This document shows positions 1-13,880 of a DNA stretch of 64,000 nt, one piece after another; position 1 is the stretch's first letter, and every line of letters starts with the position of its first letter. Under the pieces are notes generated by a model. The model saw nothing but the letters and a program-made list of their open reading frames with translations, made no database searches and was not told the DNA's origin. Both the position numbers and the translations under genes were made by a program. This DNA comes from Lamellibrachia columna (lineage: Eukaryota; Annelida; Polychaeta; Sabellida; Siboglinidae), in NCBI GenBank assembly GCA_963662155.1, contig OY759269.1, forward strand, positions 877,501-941,500. The letters run 5' to 3'.

Positions 1-271
1 GATACCTGCCACCCCAACACAACACAAGATACCTGCCACCCCAACACAACACAAGATACCTGACACCCCAACACAACACAAGATACCTGCCACCCCAACA
101 CAACACAAGATACCTGCCACCCCAACACAACACAAGACACCTGACACCCCAACACAACACAAGATACCTGACACCCCAACACAACACAAGATACCTGCCA
201 CCCCAACACAACACAAGATACCTGCCACCCCAACACAACACAAGATACCTGCCACCCCAACACAACACAAG
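1..271. repeat. 27-base minisatellite, 10 copies, cut by the window edge
   Basis: The unit contains GATACCTGCCACCCCAACAC. Variants have GACACC. Confidence 0.95.
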
Positions 272-994
272 GGAGTAATTGGCTTGCTAGTCCTGCATTG
301 TTTCATTGAGGAGGTATTTCTTATCAATATACTGGTCTTTTCACATTGTGTGAAATGTACTGCTCCCATTTCACAGCCAACAAATTAATAGAACAGATTA
401 TGGCTAAGGTATCTGTTTCATAGTAATCAACACCAGCAGCAATCCCTATTTACACTGTTTATTATAACAAATACAATCTTAACACATGATAAAATAGCTG
501 GCTTATAAAATAGTCGCAGCTAAGTAAATTTAGATCATCTTAAAGTGTATAATAAAATAACTTACAAAAAGAGTGCTACCCGACATGTACCCTGCCCCAG
601 AGCCTTCCTCACAACCATCAACTTAAAACCCACCTGGAAGAAGACCTCCTCCCTCCAGTGTCCGCTCATTTTATACTCGGTGCCCTGTAGTGGGTAATTA
701 AATAATGTTTATACTGGGTGCTCTCTAGTGATTAAATAATGCATGGTGCCCTCCAGTGCCTAAATATATCTATTTGAAGCTTTTAGATATATATGAGCTA
801 CTACCTTGAAGGGCTAGATGAGAAAGCATTTTCAAACTGGTGTTATTGCATTTTAAACAGCTTTGCATAATGTAATCGAGTATGATTACTCTGCAATATA
901 ATCGAGTATGATTACATTTATTTGGTCTTTTTGACCAATGTAATTGAGTACGAGTACAGTTATTGCAGATTACACACAATTACTGAGTATGATT

Positions 995-2050
995 GCTCCA
1001 TCTCTGGCAGTTACTGTTTAATCTATACATGCACTACCATTCACTCCCTGTATGAGTGTCTATTACTCCATCTCTGGCAGTTACTGTTTAATCTATACAT
1101 GCACTACCATTCACTCCCTGTATGAGTGTCTATTACTCCATCTCTGGCAGTTACTGTTTAATCTATACATGCACTACCATTCACTCGGTGTATGAGTGTC
1201 TATTACTCCATCTCTGGCAGTTACTGTTTAATCTATACATGCACTACCATTCACTCCCTGTATGAGTGTCTATTACTCCATCTCTGGCAGTTACTGTTTA
1301 ATCTATACATGCACTACCATTCACTCCCTGTATGAGTGTCTATTACTCCATCTCTGGCAGTTACTGTTTAATCTATACATGCACTACCATTCACTCCCTG
1401 TATGAGTGTCTATTACTCCATCTCTGGCAGTTACTGTTTAATCTATACATGCACTACCATTCACTCCCTGTATGAGTGTCTATTACTCCATCTCTGGCAG
1501 TTACTGTTTAATCTATACATGCACTACCATTCACTCGGTGTATGAGTGTCTATTACTCCATCTCTGGCAGTTACTGTTTAATCTATACATGCACTACCAT
1601 TCACTCCCTGTATGAGTGTCTATTACTCCATCTCTGGCAGTTACTGTTTAATCTATACATGCACTACCATTCACTCCCTGTATGAGTGTCTGTTACTGCA
1701 TCTCTGGCAGTTACTGTTTAATCTATACATGCACTACCATTCACTCGGTGTATGAGTGTCTATTACTCCATCTCTGGCAGTTACTGTTTAATCTATATAT
1801 GCACTACCATTCACTCCCTGTATGAGTGTCTATTACTGCATCTCTGGCAGTTACTGTTTAATCTATACATGCACTACCATTCACTCGGTGTATGAGTGTC
1901 TATTACTCCATCTCTGGCAGTTACTGTTTAATCTATACATGCACTACCATTCACTCCCTGTATGAGTGTCTATTACTGCATCTCTGGCAGTTACTGTTTA
2001 ATCTATACATGCACTACCATTCACTCCCTGTATGAATGTCTATTACTGCA
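995..2050. repeat. 70-base minisatellite, about 15 copies
   Basis: The unit contains TCTCTGGCAGTTACTGTTTA. The variant positions CACTCCCTG/CACTCGGTG and ACTCCA/ACTGCA alternate in blocks. Confidence 0.95.
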
Positions 2051-3017
2051 GCTTTGGCATCCACTTATGGGACTTCTCTATTATATATCTAGTATCTGCG
2101 TTTCAGCCTTCCCTGTCAAGGATACTGAAGCTGTATGATATGCCACACACCCCAGACTGAACCATGGTTATATAGGAACATGGGCTAAGGACGTTGCAAC
2201 CCAGACCGACAAGAAGCACCACCTCCTCCTGCACTGACTCAGACGAACCACCATATTAAACCACACAGTACAATTTGTGGGACTTACAAATGTATCAGGC
2301 TTACAAGTAGCTCTGATTGTTTATGATTGTTGTGTGATGTTAGGGACTGTTTGTATCCGGAAGGGGAGAAATACCCTTCATACTCCTGGATGAAAATTAG
2401 GACTGTTCTAGGAAATTACGGGTGGGTGGCAGATTTGTTTGCATACCAACCAGCCATGCAATAGGTATTTATAATAATTGTCCTGACCCCCACATCACCA
2501 ATACAATAATATTTACAATGCTGCCCACAGCTGTTGTTTCCTGGAATAACCCTTAGTAATTATCTAGTTGTATCTTAAATATATGCTTCTATAACATCTG
2601 ATCACATGTATGAAAACAAGTGAAAGAATGAAAACATGAGTGTTTACTTTGGCTTTATGTAACAAGAAAATTGTGTATGAAATAACCAGTGCTTGCACAT
2701 GTGTAATATGACTCGCCTTTACAAATCCTGGTGCTACTTTTAGTGAATCTGTGAATTTTGGGACGTCAATAAACAGTTAATCCTTAATGATAGTCTTTAT
2801 ATTCTTCTCCATGGAACACAGGGAAACTTGACCAGATGAAGTGGCTGCCACATGTTGGTGTCACCCTGCGTACCCTTGGGCTGCTGTGGAGCCACCAGCT
2901 GAACTGCTTGAATGCTGCCCTCCCCCAGAAACCTGAAATAAATAAGACTCAAATATACATACGTTTAAAATATGTGACATCTCAGAAAATGGGTTTGAGG
3001 TAGCTTATTTCCATGTT
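2051..3017. other. Unique spacer between arrays
   Basis: No array is present. Only the weak minus-strand exon candidate at 2861-2932 was seen. Confidence 0.5.
2861..2932 (-). other. Possible terminal exon of a minus-strand gene
   Basis: On the minus strand CTTATTTATTTCAG is followed by an open stretch encoding SGGGQHSSSSAGGSTAAQGY and ending at a stop. The Ser/Gly-rich low-complexity tail resembles disordered ends of RNA-binding proteins, but nothing upstream confirms it; another frame is also open for about 50 codons. Weak. Confidence 0.2.
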
Positions 3018-5082
3018 GAACTTGGATCTCATCGATGTATCAATAAGAACTTGGATCTCATCGGTGTATCAACAAGAACTTGGCTCTCATAGATGTATCA
3101 ACAAGAACTTGGATCTCATCGGTGTATCAACAAGAACTTGGATCTCATCGGTGTATCAATAAGAACTTGGATCTCATCAATGTATCAACAAGAACTTGGA
3201 TCTCATAGATGTATCAATAAGAACTTGGATCTCATCGATGTATCAACAATAACTTGGATCTCATCGATGTATCAACAAGAACTTGGATCTCATAGATGTA
3301 TCAACAAGAACTTGGATGTCATAGATATATCATTAAGAACTTGGATCTCATCGATGTATCAACAAGAACTTGGATCTCATCGATGTATCAACAAGAACTT
3401 GGATCTCATCGATGTATCAACAAGAACTTGGATCTCATCGATGTATCAACAAGAACTTGGATCTCATAGATGTATCAATAAGAACTTGGATCTCATCGAT
3501 GTATCAACAATAACTTGGATCTCATCGATGTATCAACAAGAACTTGGATCTCATAGATATATCAACAAGAACTTGGATCTCATCGATGTATCAACAAGAA
3601 CTTGGATCTCATCGATGTATCAACAAGAACTTGGATCTCATCGATGTATCAACAAGAACTTGGATCTCATAGATGTATCAATAAGAACTTGGATCTCATC
3701 GATGTATCAACAAGAACTTGGATCTCATCGATGTATCAACAAGAACTTGGATCTCATAGATGTATCAACAAGAACTTGGATGTCATAGATATATCATTAA
3801 GAACTTGGATCTCATCGATGTATCAACAAGAACTTGGATCTCATCGATGTATCAACAAGAACTTGGATCTCATCGATGTATCAACAAGAACTTGGATCTC
3901 ATAGATGTATCAACAAGAACTTGGATCTCATAGATGTATCAACAAGAACTTGGATCTCATCGGTGTATCAACAAGAACTTGGATCTCATCGGTGTATCAA
4001 CAAGAACTTGGATCTCATCGATGTATCAACAAGAACTTGGATCTCATCGATGTATCAACAAGAACTTGGATCTCATCGGTGTGTCAATAAGAACTTGGAT
4101 CTCATCGATGTATCAACAAGAACTTGGATCTCATCGATGTGTCAACAAGAACTTGGATCTCATCGATGTATCAACAAGAACTTGGATCTCATCGATGTAT
4201 CAATAAGAACTTGGATCTCATCGATGTATCAACAAGAACTTGGATCTCATAGATGTATCAATAAGAACTTGGATCTCATCGATGTATCAACAATAACTTG
4301 GATCTCATCGATGTATCAACAAGAACTTGGATCTCATAGATATATCAATAAGAACTTGGATCTCATCGATGTATCAACAAGAACTTGGATCTCATCGATG
4401 TATCAACAAGAACTTGGATCTCATCGGTGTATCAACAAGAACTTGGATCTCATAGATATATCAATAAGAACTTGGATCTCATCGATGTATCAACAAGAAC
4501 TTGGATCTCATAGATGTATCAATAAGAACTTGGATATCATAAATATATCATTAAGAACTTGGATCTCATCGATGTATCAACAAGAACTTGGATCTCATCG
4601 ATGTATCAACAAGAACTTGGATCTCATCGATGTATCAACAAGAACTTGGATCTCATCGATGTATCAACAAGAACTTGGATCTCATCGATGTATCAACAAG
4701 AACTTGGATCTCATAGATGTATCAATAAGAACTTGGAAGTCATAGATATATCATTAAGAACTTGGATCTCATCGATGTATCAACAAGAACTTGGATCTCA
4801 TCGATGTATCAACAAGAACTTGGATCTCATCGATGTATCAACAAGAACTTGGATCTCATCGATGTATCAACAAAAACTTGGATCTCATCGATGTATCAAC
4901 AAGAACTTGGATCTCATCGATGTATCAACAAGAACTTGGATCTCATCGATGTATCAACAAGAACTTGGATCTCATAGATGTATCAACAAGAACTTGGATC
5001 TCATCGATGTATCAATAAGAACATGGATCTCATCGATGTATCAATAAGAACTTGGATCTCATCGATATATCAACAACAATAT
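3018..5082. repeat. 29-base minisatellite, about 71 copies
   Basis: The unit contains CTTGGATCTCATCGATGTAT. Because 29 is not a multiple of three, the open frames here cycle through all three phases and are not genes. A repeated pattern of variant units (GATGTCATAGATATATCATT near 3315, 3780, 4740) shows higher-order duplication. Confidence 0.95.
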
Positions 5083-6385
5083 CGTTTGTATATGAACTAA
5101 TTTCTACTCAAACTGACATATTATCTTAAATTCTCAGAAATTTTTCTTGTAGAATGCTATACCCTAGATACCGTTTAATATATGAGCAGACCTGGATTGA
5201 GCCAAACCTTGTATCATATTTTCATCATGACATCTGCAAGTCATGAAACTTTGTGTATAAAACATTTTATGCTGATATCAAATTATCATTACTTTGTTTG
5301 ACATTGTGCAGTATCTCCGTTGTTGATATTTGTCAATAAAGATATTAGAAACACATTTCACTTTTGTCATAACTGATACCGACTGGTTTGTTGGAGGATC
5401 TAGTTGCTAACTGTCAAAACGTGTATTCCGTTCATAGCAACAGTACATGAAATCCCTGGCTGTTGGTAATGCACCCTGGTCCCTCTATGTAACAGAACCA
5501 ATAATTTCAATTAAAGTTTTGTCTTTTGGTAATAAAATCTCTGTGGATTATATGGATTAACAGGGAATGTTAATCTGTTAAACCCATTTGACCAGGAGTC
5601 TGCATCATGATCCTATTGACTATTCTCATATTCATTTCACCAGAATTACGCCCCCTCCCCATAAATCAGATATTAGTTACCTTGGCTCAGGCTCCTCGTG
5701 TGGCCAGGCAGTCTTCACTGTGTCTGTGATGACTCACTGTTCGTACATTATTTACTACGAGGCGAGGACATAAGGGAAGAAGTTAATTTACCTAGACGAG
5801 TGAATTATTACCTCTACCAACAGGTTCAACTTAGTTCTAAACTGAGTGTTTGTTTTGTCATCAATAAAATCAAAACAACATCTTGTCTAGACACAATGTG
5901 CATGCGTGGACAACTAGTGCCACCAGGCGGAGTTGTGATAAAAACTAGGGCTTGTAGAAAGTGGATTACAAGAGTTCACAAGTTCAACAATATTTCCTAG
6001 AAAACCACTGATGTAAAAAATGTTGTTGGAAGTTGGAAATTGTTAATTTTCATCAACCCTTTTAGGTGCATTGCCCCCAAAACATGCCTTTTGTTTCCCT
6101 TTAACATGGCCACCAATGGGAAACTGTGGTCTGTGCCCAGTGGACAAAATGGGCATGAAGCTAAGACAGACACTTTTGATGAACACTCAGTGATGGTTGG
6201 GGCAATTTGTGCTAAAGGGCCTACTTCAGAGAATTTACAAAAAGCTGTTCAAAGAAACAAGAAATCATATATGATAAATAGTTGACTATTAATTAATAGA
6301 TTAATTAAGTGCAAACAAACTGTTATAAAAAAAATTTTGGAGCAAAATACTTACAATTATTGAACAGCGAAAAACCACTTCATGT
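5083..6385. other. Unique upstream DNA, no recognisable gene
   Basis: This is non-repetitive sequence between two arrays. Short open frames at 5698-6000 and 6040-6285 (+) have no motif I recognise and no clear splice borders. Confidence 0.5.
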
Positions 6386-6692
6386 TCAGATGTTTCACTG
6401 TATGGCAAGATGTTTCACTGTATGGTAAGATGTTTCACTGTATGGTAAGATGTTTCACTGTATGGCAAGATGTTTCACTGTATGGTAAGATGTTTCACTG
6501 TATGGTAAGATGTTTCACTGTATGGTAAGATGTTTCACTGTATGGTAAGATGTTTCACTGTATGGTAAGATGTTTCACTGTATGGTAAGATGTTTCACTG
6601 TATGGTAAGATGTTTCACTGTATGGCAAGATGTTTCACTGTATGGCAAGATGTTTCACTGTATGGTAAGATGTTTCACTGTATGGTAAGATG
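6386..6692. repeat. 20-base minisatellite, about 15 copies
   Basis: The unit is GATGTTTCACTGTATGGTAA with a T/C variant. Confidence 0.95.
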
Positions 6693-6759
6693 CAACGGAC
6701 TAAGAGTATACACATGCCATGGCTGCTGTTAACTTTCCTGGGGTGATTAGTGTATGTCA

Positions 6760-7036
6760 ATCTTGACCAGTTGGTCTCCTTGAACTGTAGATTTCCTTGA
6801 CCAGTAGGTCTCCTGGACAAGTAGGTCTCCTTCACCAGTAGGTCTCCTGGACATGTAGGTCTCCTTCACCAGTAGGTCTCCTGGACAAGTAGGTCTCCTT
6901 CACCAGTAGGTCTCCTGGACAAGTAGGTCTCCTGGACAAGTAGGTCTCCTTCACCAGTAGGTCTCCTTCACCAATAGGTCTCCTGGACAAGTAAGTCTCC
7001 TGGACAAGTAGGTCTCCTTCACCAGTAGGTCTCCTC
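6760..7036. repeat. 17-base minisatellite with a 34-base dimer, about 16 units
   Basis: Units AGTAGGTCTCCTGGACA and AGTAGGTCTCCTTCACC alternate irregularly. Confidence 0.9.
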
Positions 7037-7214
7037 CTAATGTCGAATAGAGGTTAATTATGTGTTTACATTTATCAATGGAAATTTTTTTTTTCATAAT
7101 GATATAAAAAATACCACTTATATATAATAACCAAAATATAGTACTGAAGTAGATCTACTTCGTTACGTTACTCGAGTAGTTTTTTACTTTCTACGAAGTA
7201 GATTTTTATGGATC

Positions 7215-7345
7215 TACTTCTACTTGTAACGAAGTAGAATTACTTCTACTTGTAACGAAGTAGAATTACTTCTACTTGTAATGAAGTAGAATTACTTCTA
7301 CTTGTAACGAAGTAGAATTACTTCTACTTGTAACGAAGTAGAATT
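7215..7345 (+). repeat. 26-base tandem repeat inside the hAT fragment, about 5 copies
   Basis: The unit contains ACTTGTAACGAAGTAGAATT. It expands the hAT subterminal motif near the missing left end. Confidence 0.8.
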
Positions 7346-7503
7346 ACGTGTTAATTCTGTAAATGTAATGAAGTACTGACACCGGGCGTTTTATTTTTTT
7401 CCACTTCATAATTATTCCGCTGCATACAGAAACGGCATACACACTACTCGTGGAATCATTGCGCGTAAATCCGTAATCTGTCTTCTGATTCGCTAATTAA
7501 AAA

Positions 7504-7806
7504 TTGACCGCGGAGCAGAGGCTGGCTGAGATGGACAAGCCATCAACCTCTTCGAGGAGGCTGCCATCTGACAGCTCCTCGCCTGCCAGCGAGAACAAGG
7601 ACTACTTCTTCGCCAGGAAGAAGCGGCTCACGCCCATGTTCGACCAGCTGGAGCGTTATCTGTCGGATGACTTGGAGCATCTCTCTGGGCTGGCGGCGTA
7701 TCCAAAGCTCCGCACCCTGTTTGTCAAACTGAACACTGCTCTGCCTGCCAGTGCAGCCTACGAGCATCTGTTTAATGCAGCAGCAGTTGCTGCTCAAGCT
7801 GAATAA
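7504..7806 (+). pseudogene. hAT transposase C-terminal remnant (dimerisation domain)
   Basis: The open frame of about 100 codons ends at a TAA. Residues near the end read AYPKLRTLFVKLNTALPASA followed by AYEHLF, resembling the hAT dimerisation signature (LP.SSA.ER.F). The catalytic domain is missing, so it cannot transpose by itself. Its GC content is much higher than that of its flanks. Confidence 0.55.
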
Positions 7807-8092
7807 AGCGTTCGTGTAACCTGGTGTGCCTTACAATCTTTTGCTGTCTTACCAGTGTGTGGAAGTGTGTGTTTGTCTGCACATGTTAAACTTAAAAAGT
7901 ACTATTTTCCTTCGTATGCTTGTGGGCTCGTGAGTCGTGGTCTACTTTTGTTTCAAGTTCAAGTAGAAACTTACTTTTTACTTTTACTCAAGTAGATTTT
8001 TTTGGGTACATTTGCTTCTACCTGAGTAGATTTTTCAGGATCTACCACTACTTTTACTCAAGTAGAAAAATGTTCTACTTGTTACAGCCCTG

Positions 8093-8364
8093 GTATTGCT
8101 TAATATGTTTTCTACATTAAAAATGCTATCATGTTATTGTCCTGTCCAAACTTCAGCATTTCATTGTTTGACAACAGATAAGAATGTGATAGACTCTAGT
8201 GTCCAGCACACCTAGAGAGCCTCTGGGCCAAGCACTGTTGACCAGCTTGACCCAACTTATCAACAGTATTAGCTCATGCAGCTCATTCCAATTCAGCTGA
8301 CCTTCCTCTATAATCTGCTGGTGTTGTATGCACAAAGGGCGTGATTGCAACTGTTACACACTAA
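8093..8364. other. Unique spacer
   Basis: No feature was recognised between the hAT fragment and the next array. Confidence 0.4.
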
Positions 8365-10040
8365 CACACCAACTCACACACAGTCAGTGGTGGGCTCTGT
8401 CCTTACACACAGTCTGTGGTGGACTCTGTCCATTCACACACAGTCTGTGGTGGATTCTGTCCTTACACACAGTCTGTGGTGGACTCTGTCCTTACACACA
8501 GTCTGTGGTGGACTCTTTCCTTACACACAGTCTGTGGTGGGCTCTGTCTATCCACACACAGTCTGTGGTGGGCTCTGTCCTTACACACAGTCTGTGGTGG
8601 ACTCTGTCCATTCACACACAGTCTGTGGTGGGCTCTGTCCTTACACACAGTCTGTGGTGGACTCTGTCCTTACACACAGTCTGTGGTGGACTCTGTCCTT
8701 ACACACAGTCTGTGGTGGGCTGTCCATTCACACACAGTCTGTGGTGGGCTGTCCATTCACACACAGTCTGTTGTGGGCTCTGTCTATCCACACACAGTCT
8801 GTGGTGGGCTCTGTCCTTACACACAGTCTGTGGTGGACTCTGTCCATTCACACACAGTCTGTGGTGGGCTCTGTCTATTCACACACAGCCTGTGGTGGGC
8901 TCTGTCTATTCACACACAGTCTGTTGTGGGCTCTGTCTATTCACACACAGCCTGTTGTGGGCTCTGTCCTTACACACAGTCTGTGGTGGACTCTGTCCTT
9001 ACACACAGTCTGTGGTGGGCTCTGTCTATTCACACACAGTCTGTGGTGGGCTCTGTCTATTCACACACAGTCTGTTGTGGGCTCTGTCCATCCACACACA
9101 GTCTGTGGTGGGCTCTGTCTATTCACACACAGCCTGTGGTGGGCTGTCCATTGACACACAGTCTTTGTTGGGCTCTGTCCAACTCACACACAGGCAGTGG
9201 TGGGCTCTGTCCTTACACACAGGCAGTGGTGGGCTCTGTCCTTACACACAGTCTGTGGTGGACTCTGTCCATTCACACACAGTCTGTGGTGGATTCTGTC
9301 CTTACACACAGTCTGTGGTGGGCTCTGTCCTTACACACAGTCTGTGGTGGACTCTTTCCTTACACACAGTCTGTGGTGGACTCTGTCCATTCACACACAG
9401 TCTGTTGTGGGCTCTGTCTATCCACACACAGTCTGTGGTGGGCTCTGTCCTTACACACAGTCTGTGGTGGACTCTGTCCATTCACACATAGTCTGTGGTG
9501 GGCTCTGTCCTTACACACAGTCTGTGGTGGACTCTGTCCTTACACACAGTCTGTGGTGGACTCTGTCCTTACACACAGTCTGTGGTGGGCTGTCCATTCA
9601 CACACAGTCTGTTGTGGACTCTGTCTATCCACACACAGTCTGTGGTGGGCTCTGTCCTTACACACAGTCTGTGGTGGGCTCTGTCTATTCACACACAGCC
9701 TGTGGTGGGCTCTGTCTATTCACACACAGTCTGTTGTGGGCTCTGTCTATTCACACACAGCCTGTTGTGGGCTCTGTCCTTACACACAGTCTGTGGTGGA
9801 CTCTGTCCTTACATACAGTCTGTGGTGGGCTCTGTCTATTCACACACAGTCTGTGGTGGGCTCTGTCTATTCACACACAGTCTGTTGTGGGCTCTGTCCA
9901 TCCACACACAGTCTGTGGTGGGCTCTGTCTATTCACACACAGCCTGTGGTGGGCTGTCCATTGACACACAGTCTTTGTTGGGCTCTGTCCATTCACATAC
10001 AGTCTGTTGTGGGCTCTGTCCATTCACATACAGTCTGTGG
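8365..10040. repeat. 29/31-base minisatellite with an approximately 0.8 kb higher-order duplication
   Basis: The unit contains ACACACAGTCTGTGGTGGGC. The block from 8401 recurs from 9240 with the same order of unit variants; the offset falls from 839 to 810 by the end, that is, one unit was lost. Open frames on both strands are repeat artefacts. Confidence 0.93.
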
Positions 10041-11252
10041 TGGGCTCTGTCCATTCACATACGTCTGTAGTGGGCTCTGTCCATTCACATACGTCTGTGG
10101 TGGGCTCTGTCCATTCACATACAGTCTGTGGTGGGCTCTGTCCATTCACATATGTCTGTAGTGGGCTCTGTCCATTCACATACGTCTGTGGTGGGCTCTG
10201 TCCATTCACATACAGTCTGTGGTGGGCTCTGTCCATTCACATACGTCTGTAGTGGGCTCTGTCCATTCACATACGTCTGTGGTGGGCTCCGTCCATTCAC
10301 ATACGTCTGTAGTGGGCTCCGTCCATTCACATACGTCTGTAGTGGGCTCCGTCCATTCCCATACGTCTGTAGTGGGCTCCGTCCATTCACATACGTCTGT
10401 AGTGGGCTCCGTCCATTCACATACGTCTGTAGTGGGCTCCATCCATTCACATACGTCTGTAGTGGGCTCCGTCCATTCACATACGTCTGTAGTGGGCTCC
10501 GTCCATTCACATACGTCTGTAGTGGGCTCCGTCCATTCACATACGTCTGTAGTGGGCTCCGTCCATTCACATACGTCTGTAGTGGGCTCAGTCCATTCAC
10601 ATACGTCTGTAGTGGGCTCCGTCCATTCACATACGTCTGTAGTGGGCTCCGTCCATTCACATACGTCTGTAGTGGGCTCCGTCCATTCACATACGTCTGT
10701 AGTGGGCTCTGTCCATTCACATACGTCTGTAGTGGGCTCTGTCCATTCACATACGTCTGTAGTGGGCTCTGTCCATTCACATACGTCTGTAGTGGGCTCT
10801 GTCCATTCACATACGTCTGTAGTGGGCTCTGTCCATTCACATACGTCTGTAGTGGGCTCTGTCCATTCACATACGTCTGTAGTGGGCCCTGTCCATTCAC
10901 ATACGTCTGTAGTGGGCTCTGTCCATTCACATACGTCTGTAGTGGGCTCTGTCCATTCACATACGTCTGTAGTGGGCTCTGTCCATTCACATACGTCTGT
11001 AGTGGGCTCTGTCCATTCACATACGTCTGTAGTGGGCTCTGTCCATTCACATACGTCTGTAGTGGGCTCTGTCCATTCACATACGTCTGTAGTGGGCTCT
11101 GTCCATTCACATACGTCTGTAGTTGGCTCTGTCCATTCACATACGTCTGTAGTGGGCTCTGTCCATTCACATACGTCTGTAGTGGGCTCTGTCCATTCAC
11201 ATACGTCTGTAGTGGGCTCTGTCCATTCACATACATCTGTAGTAGGCTCCCC
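10030..11252. repeat. 30-base minisatellite, about 40 copies
   Basis: The unit contains CATTCACATACGTCTGTAGT. It is a derivative of the preceding array (shared TCTGT then GTGGGCTCTGTCC). The 30-base period keeps several frames open on both strands. Confidence 0.95.
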
Positions 11253-11294
11253 TCAATAAGCGAGTCATATACTTCAGTTGTTCTTGTTACTCGC

Positions 11295-11463
11295 TCATCT
11301 ACACTGGGTCCGTCATGTCATGTCATCTACACTGGGTCCGTCATGTCATGTCATCTACACTGGGTCCGTCATGTCATGTCATCTACACTGGGTCCGTCAT
11401 GTCATGTCATCTACACTGGGTCCGTCATGTCATGTCATCTACACTGGGTCCGTCATGTAATGT
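11295..11463. repeat. 28-base minisatellite, 6 copies
   Basis: The unit contains TCATCTACACTGGGTCCGTC. Confidence 0.93.
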
Positions 11464-11469
11464 CAATGC

Positions 11470-11668
11470 TCATCACCCATGGAATACACTATAGGTGTAC
11501 GGATATCACCCTTGCTATGTACATCACCCCATGGCATATACTACATATGTACAGATAACACCCTTGCCAGGTACATCACCCATACTGGGTACATCACCCC
11601 ATGGCATACACTACAGGTGTACAGATAACACCCTTGCCGAGTATTTTACCCCATGGCATACACTATTC
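11470..11668. repeat. Diverged repeat, about 3 copies
   Basis: Copies share CATCACCCCATGGCATACAC and GTACAGATAACACCCTTGCC. Confidence 0.8.
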
Positions 11669-13880
11669 AGACTGAGTACTGTAGTTATTCAGACTGAGTA
11701 CTGTAGTTATGCAGACTGGGTACTATAGTTGTGTTGACTGAGTACTGTAGTTATTCAGACTGAGTACTGTAGTTATTCAGACTGAGTACTGTAGTTATTC
11801 AGACTGAGTACTGTAGTTATTCAGACTGAGTACTGTTGTTATGCTGACTGGGTACTGTTGTTATGTTGACTGAGTACTGTAGTTATTCAGACTGAGTACT
11901 GTAGTTATTCAGACTGAGTACTGTTATGCAGACTGGGTACTGTAGTTATTCAGACTGAGTACTGTAGTTATGTTGACTGAGTACTGTAGTTATTCAGATT
12001 GAGTACTGTAGTTATTCAGACTGAGTACTGTAGTTATTCAGACTGGGTACTGTAGTTATGTTGACTGAGTACTGTAGTTATTCAGACTGAGTACTGTAGT
12101 TATTCAGACTGAGTACTGTAGTTATTCAGACTGGGTACTGTAGTTATGTTGACTGAGTACTGTAGTTATTCAGACTGAGTACTGTAGTTATGTTGACTGA
12201 GTACTGTAGTTATTCAGACTGAGTACTGTAGTTATTCAGACTGAGTACTGTTGTTATGCAGACTGGGTACTGTTGTTATGTTGACTGAGTACTGTAGTTA
12301 TTCAGACTGAGTACTGTAGTTATGCAGACTGAGTACTGTAGTTATTCAGACTGAGTACTGTAGTTATGCAGACTGGATACTGTAGTTATGTTGACTGAGT
12401 ACTGTAGTTATTCAGACTGGATACTGTAGTTATGCAGACTGGATACTGTAGTTATGTTGACTGAGTAGTGTAGTTATGCAGACTGGATACTGTAGTTATG
12501 TTGACTGAGTACTGTAGTTATTCAGACTGAGTACTGTAGTTATGCAGACTGAGTACTGTAGTTATTCAGACTGAGTAGTGTAGTTATGCAGACTGGATAC
12601 TGTAGTTATGTTGACTGAGTACTGTAGTTATTCAGACTGAGTACTGTAGTTATGCAGACTGAGTACTGTAGTTATTCAGACTGAGTACTGTTGTTATGCA
12701 GACTGGATACTGTAGTTATGTTGACTGAGTACTGTAGTTATTCAGACTGGATACTGTAGTTATGCAGACTGAGTACTGTAGTTATTCAGACTGAGTACTG
12801 TTGTTATGCTGACTGGGTACTGTAGTTATGTTGACTGAGTACTGTAGTTATTCAGACTGAGTACTGTAGTTATGCAGACTGAGTACTGTAGTTATTCAGA
12901 CTGAGTACTGTTGTTATGCAGACTGGATACTGTAGTTATGTTGACTGAGTACTGTAGTTATTCAGACTGGATACTGTAGTTATGCAGACTGAGTACTGTA
13001 GTTATTCAGACTGAGTACTGTTGTTATGCAGACTGGGTACTGTAGTTATTCAGATTGGATACTGTAGTTATTCAGACTGGATACTGTAGTTATTCAGACT
13101 GGATACTGTAGTTATGTTGACTGAGTACTGTAGTTATTCAGACTGGATACTGTAGTTATGCTGACTGAGTACTGTAGTTATGCAGACTGGTTACTGTAGT
13201 TGTGTTGACTGAGTACTGTAGTTATTCAGACTGGATGCTGTTGTTATGCAGACTGAATATTGTTGTTATTCAGACTGGTAAGTTGTAATTATTCAGACTG
13301 GATACTGTAGTTATTCAGACTGGGTACTGTAGTTATGCTGACATGAGTACTGTAGTTATTCAGACTGAGTACTGTTGTTATGCAGACTGGGTACTGTAGT
13401 TATTCAGACTGGATACTGTAGTTATTCAGACTGGATACTGTAGTTATGTTGACTGAGTACTGTAGTTATTCAGACTGGATACTGTAGTTATGCTGACTGA
13501 GTACTGTAGTTATTCAGACTGAGTAGTGTAGTTATGCAGACTGGTTACTGTAGTTGTGTTGACTGAGTACTGTAGTTATTCAGACTGAGCACTGTTGTTA
13601 TGCGGCTGGGTACTGTAGTTATTCAGACTGGATACTGTTGTTATGCAGACAGAGTATTGTTGTTATTCAGACTGGTAAGTTGTAATTATTCAGACTGGAT
13701 ACTGTAGTTATTCAGACTGGGTACTGTAGTTATGCAGACTGAGTACTGTAGTTATGCAGACTGAGTACTGTAGTTATTCAGACTTGGTACTGTAGTTAGG
13801 CAGACTTCATCGGTACTGTACTGTAGGCAGACACACAGTCCTGTAGTTAGACAGACTTGATACTGTAGTTAGACTTGGTG
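11668..13880. repeat. 22-base minisatellite, about 100 copies
   Basis: The unit is approximately TTATTCAGACTGAGTACTGT plus AG. Variants TTATGCAGACTGG and TTATGTTGACTGAG form mixed higher-order blocks. Confidence 0.95.

Larger units (their letters stand above)
7140..8092 (+). mobile_element. Degraded hAT-type transposon fragment
   Basis: The right end reads GTTACAGCCCTG, the inverted form of a CAGGGCTG hAT terminus. Both flanks carry ACTTTTACTCAAGTAG and ACTTGTAACGAAGTAG subterminal repeats like those of the large hAT in intron 4. No matching left terminus or target duplication was found, so the left end is probably lost or replaced by repeats. Confidence 0.6.

Noticed and set aside
8328..11558. 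Several frames of 190-580 codons
   Set aside because: 29/30-base repeats; low-complexity Cys/Trp/His strings on one strand and Pro/Thr strings on the other.
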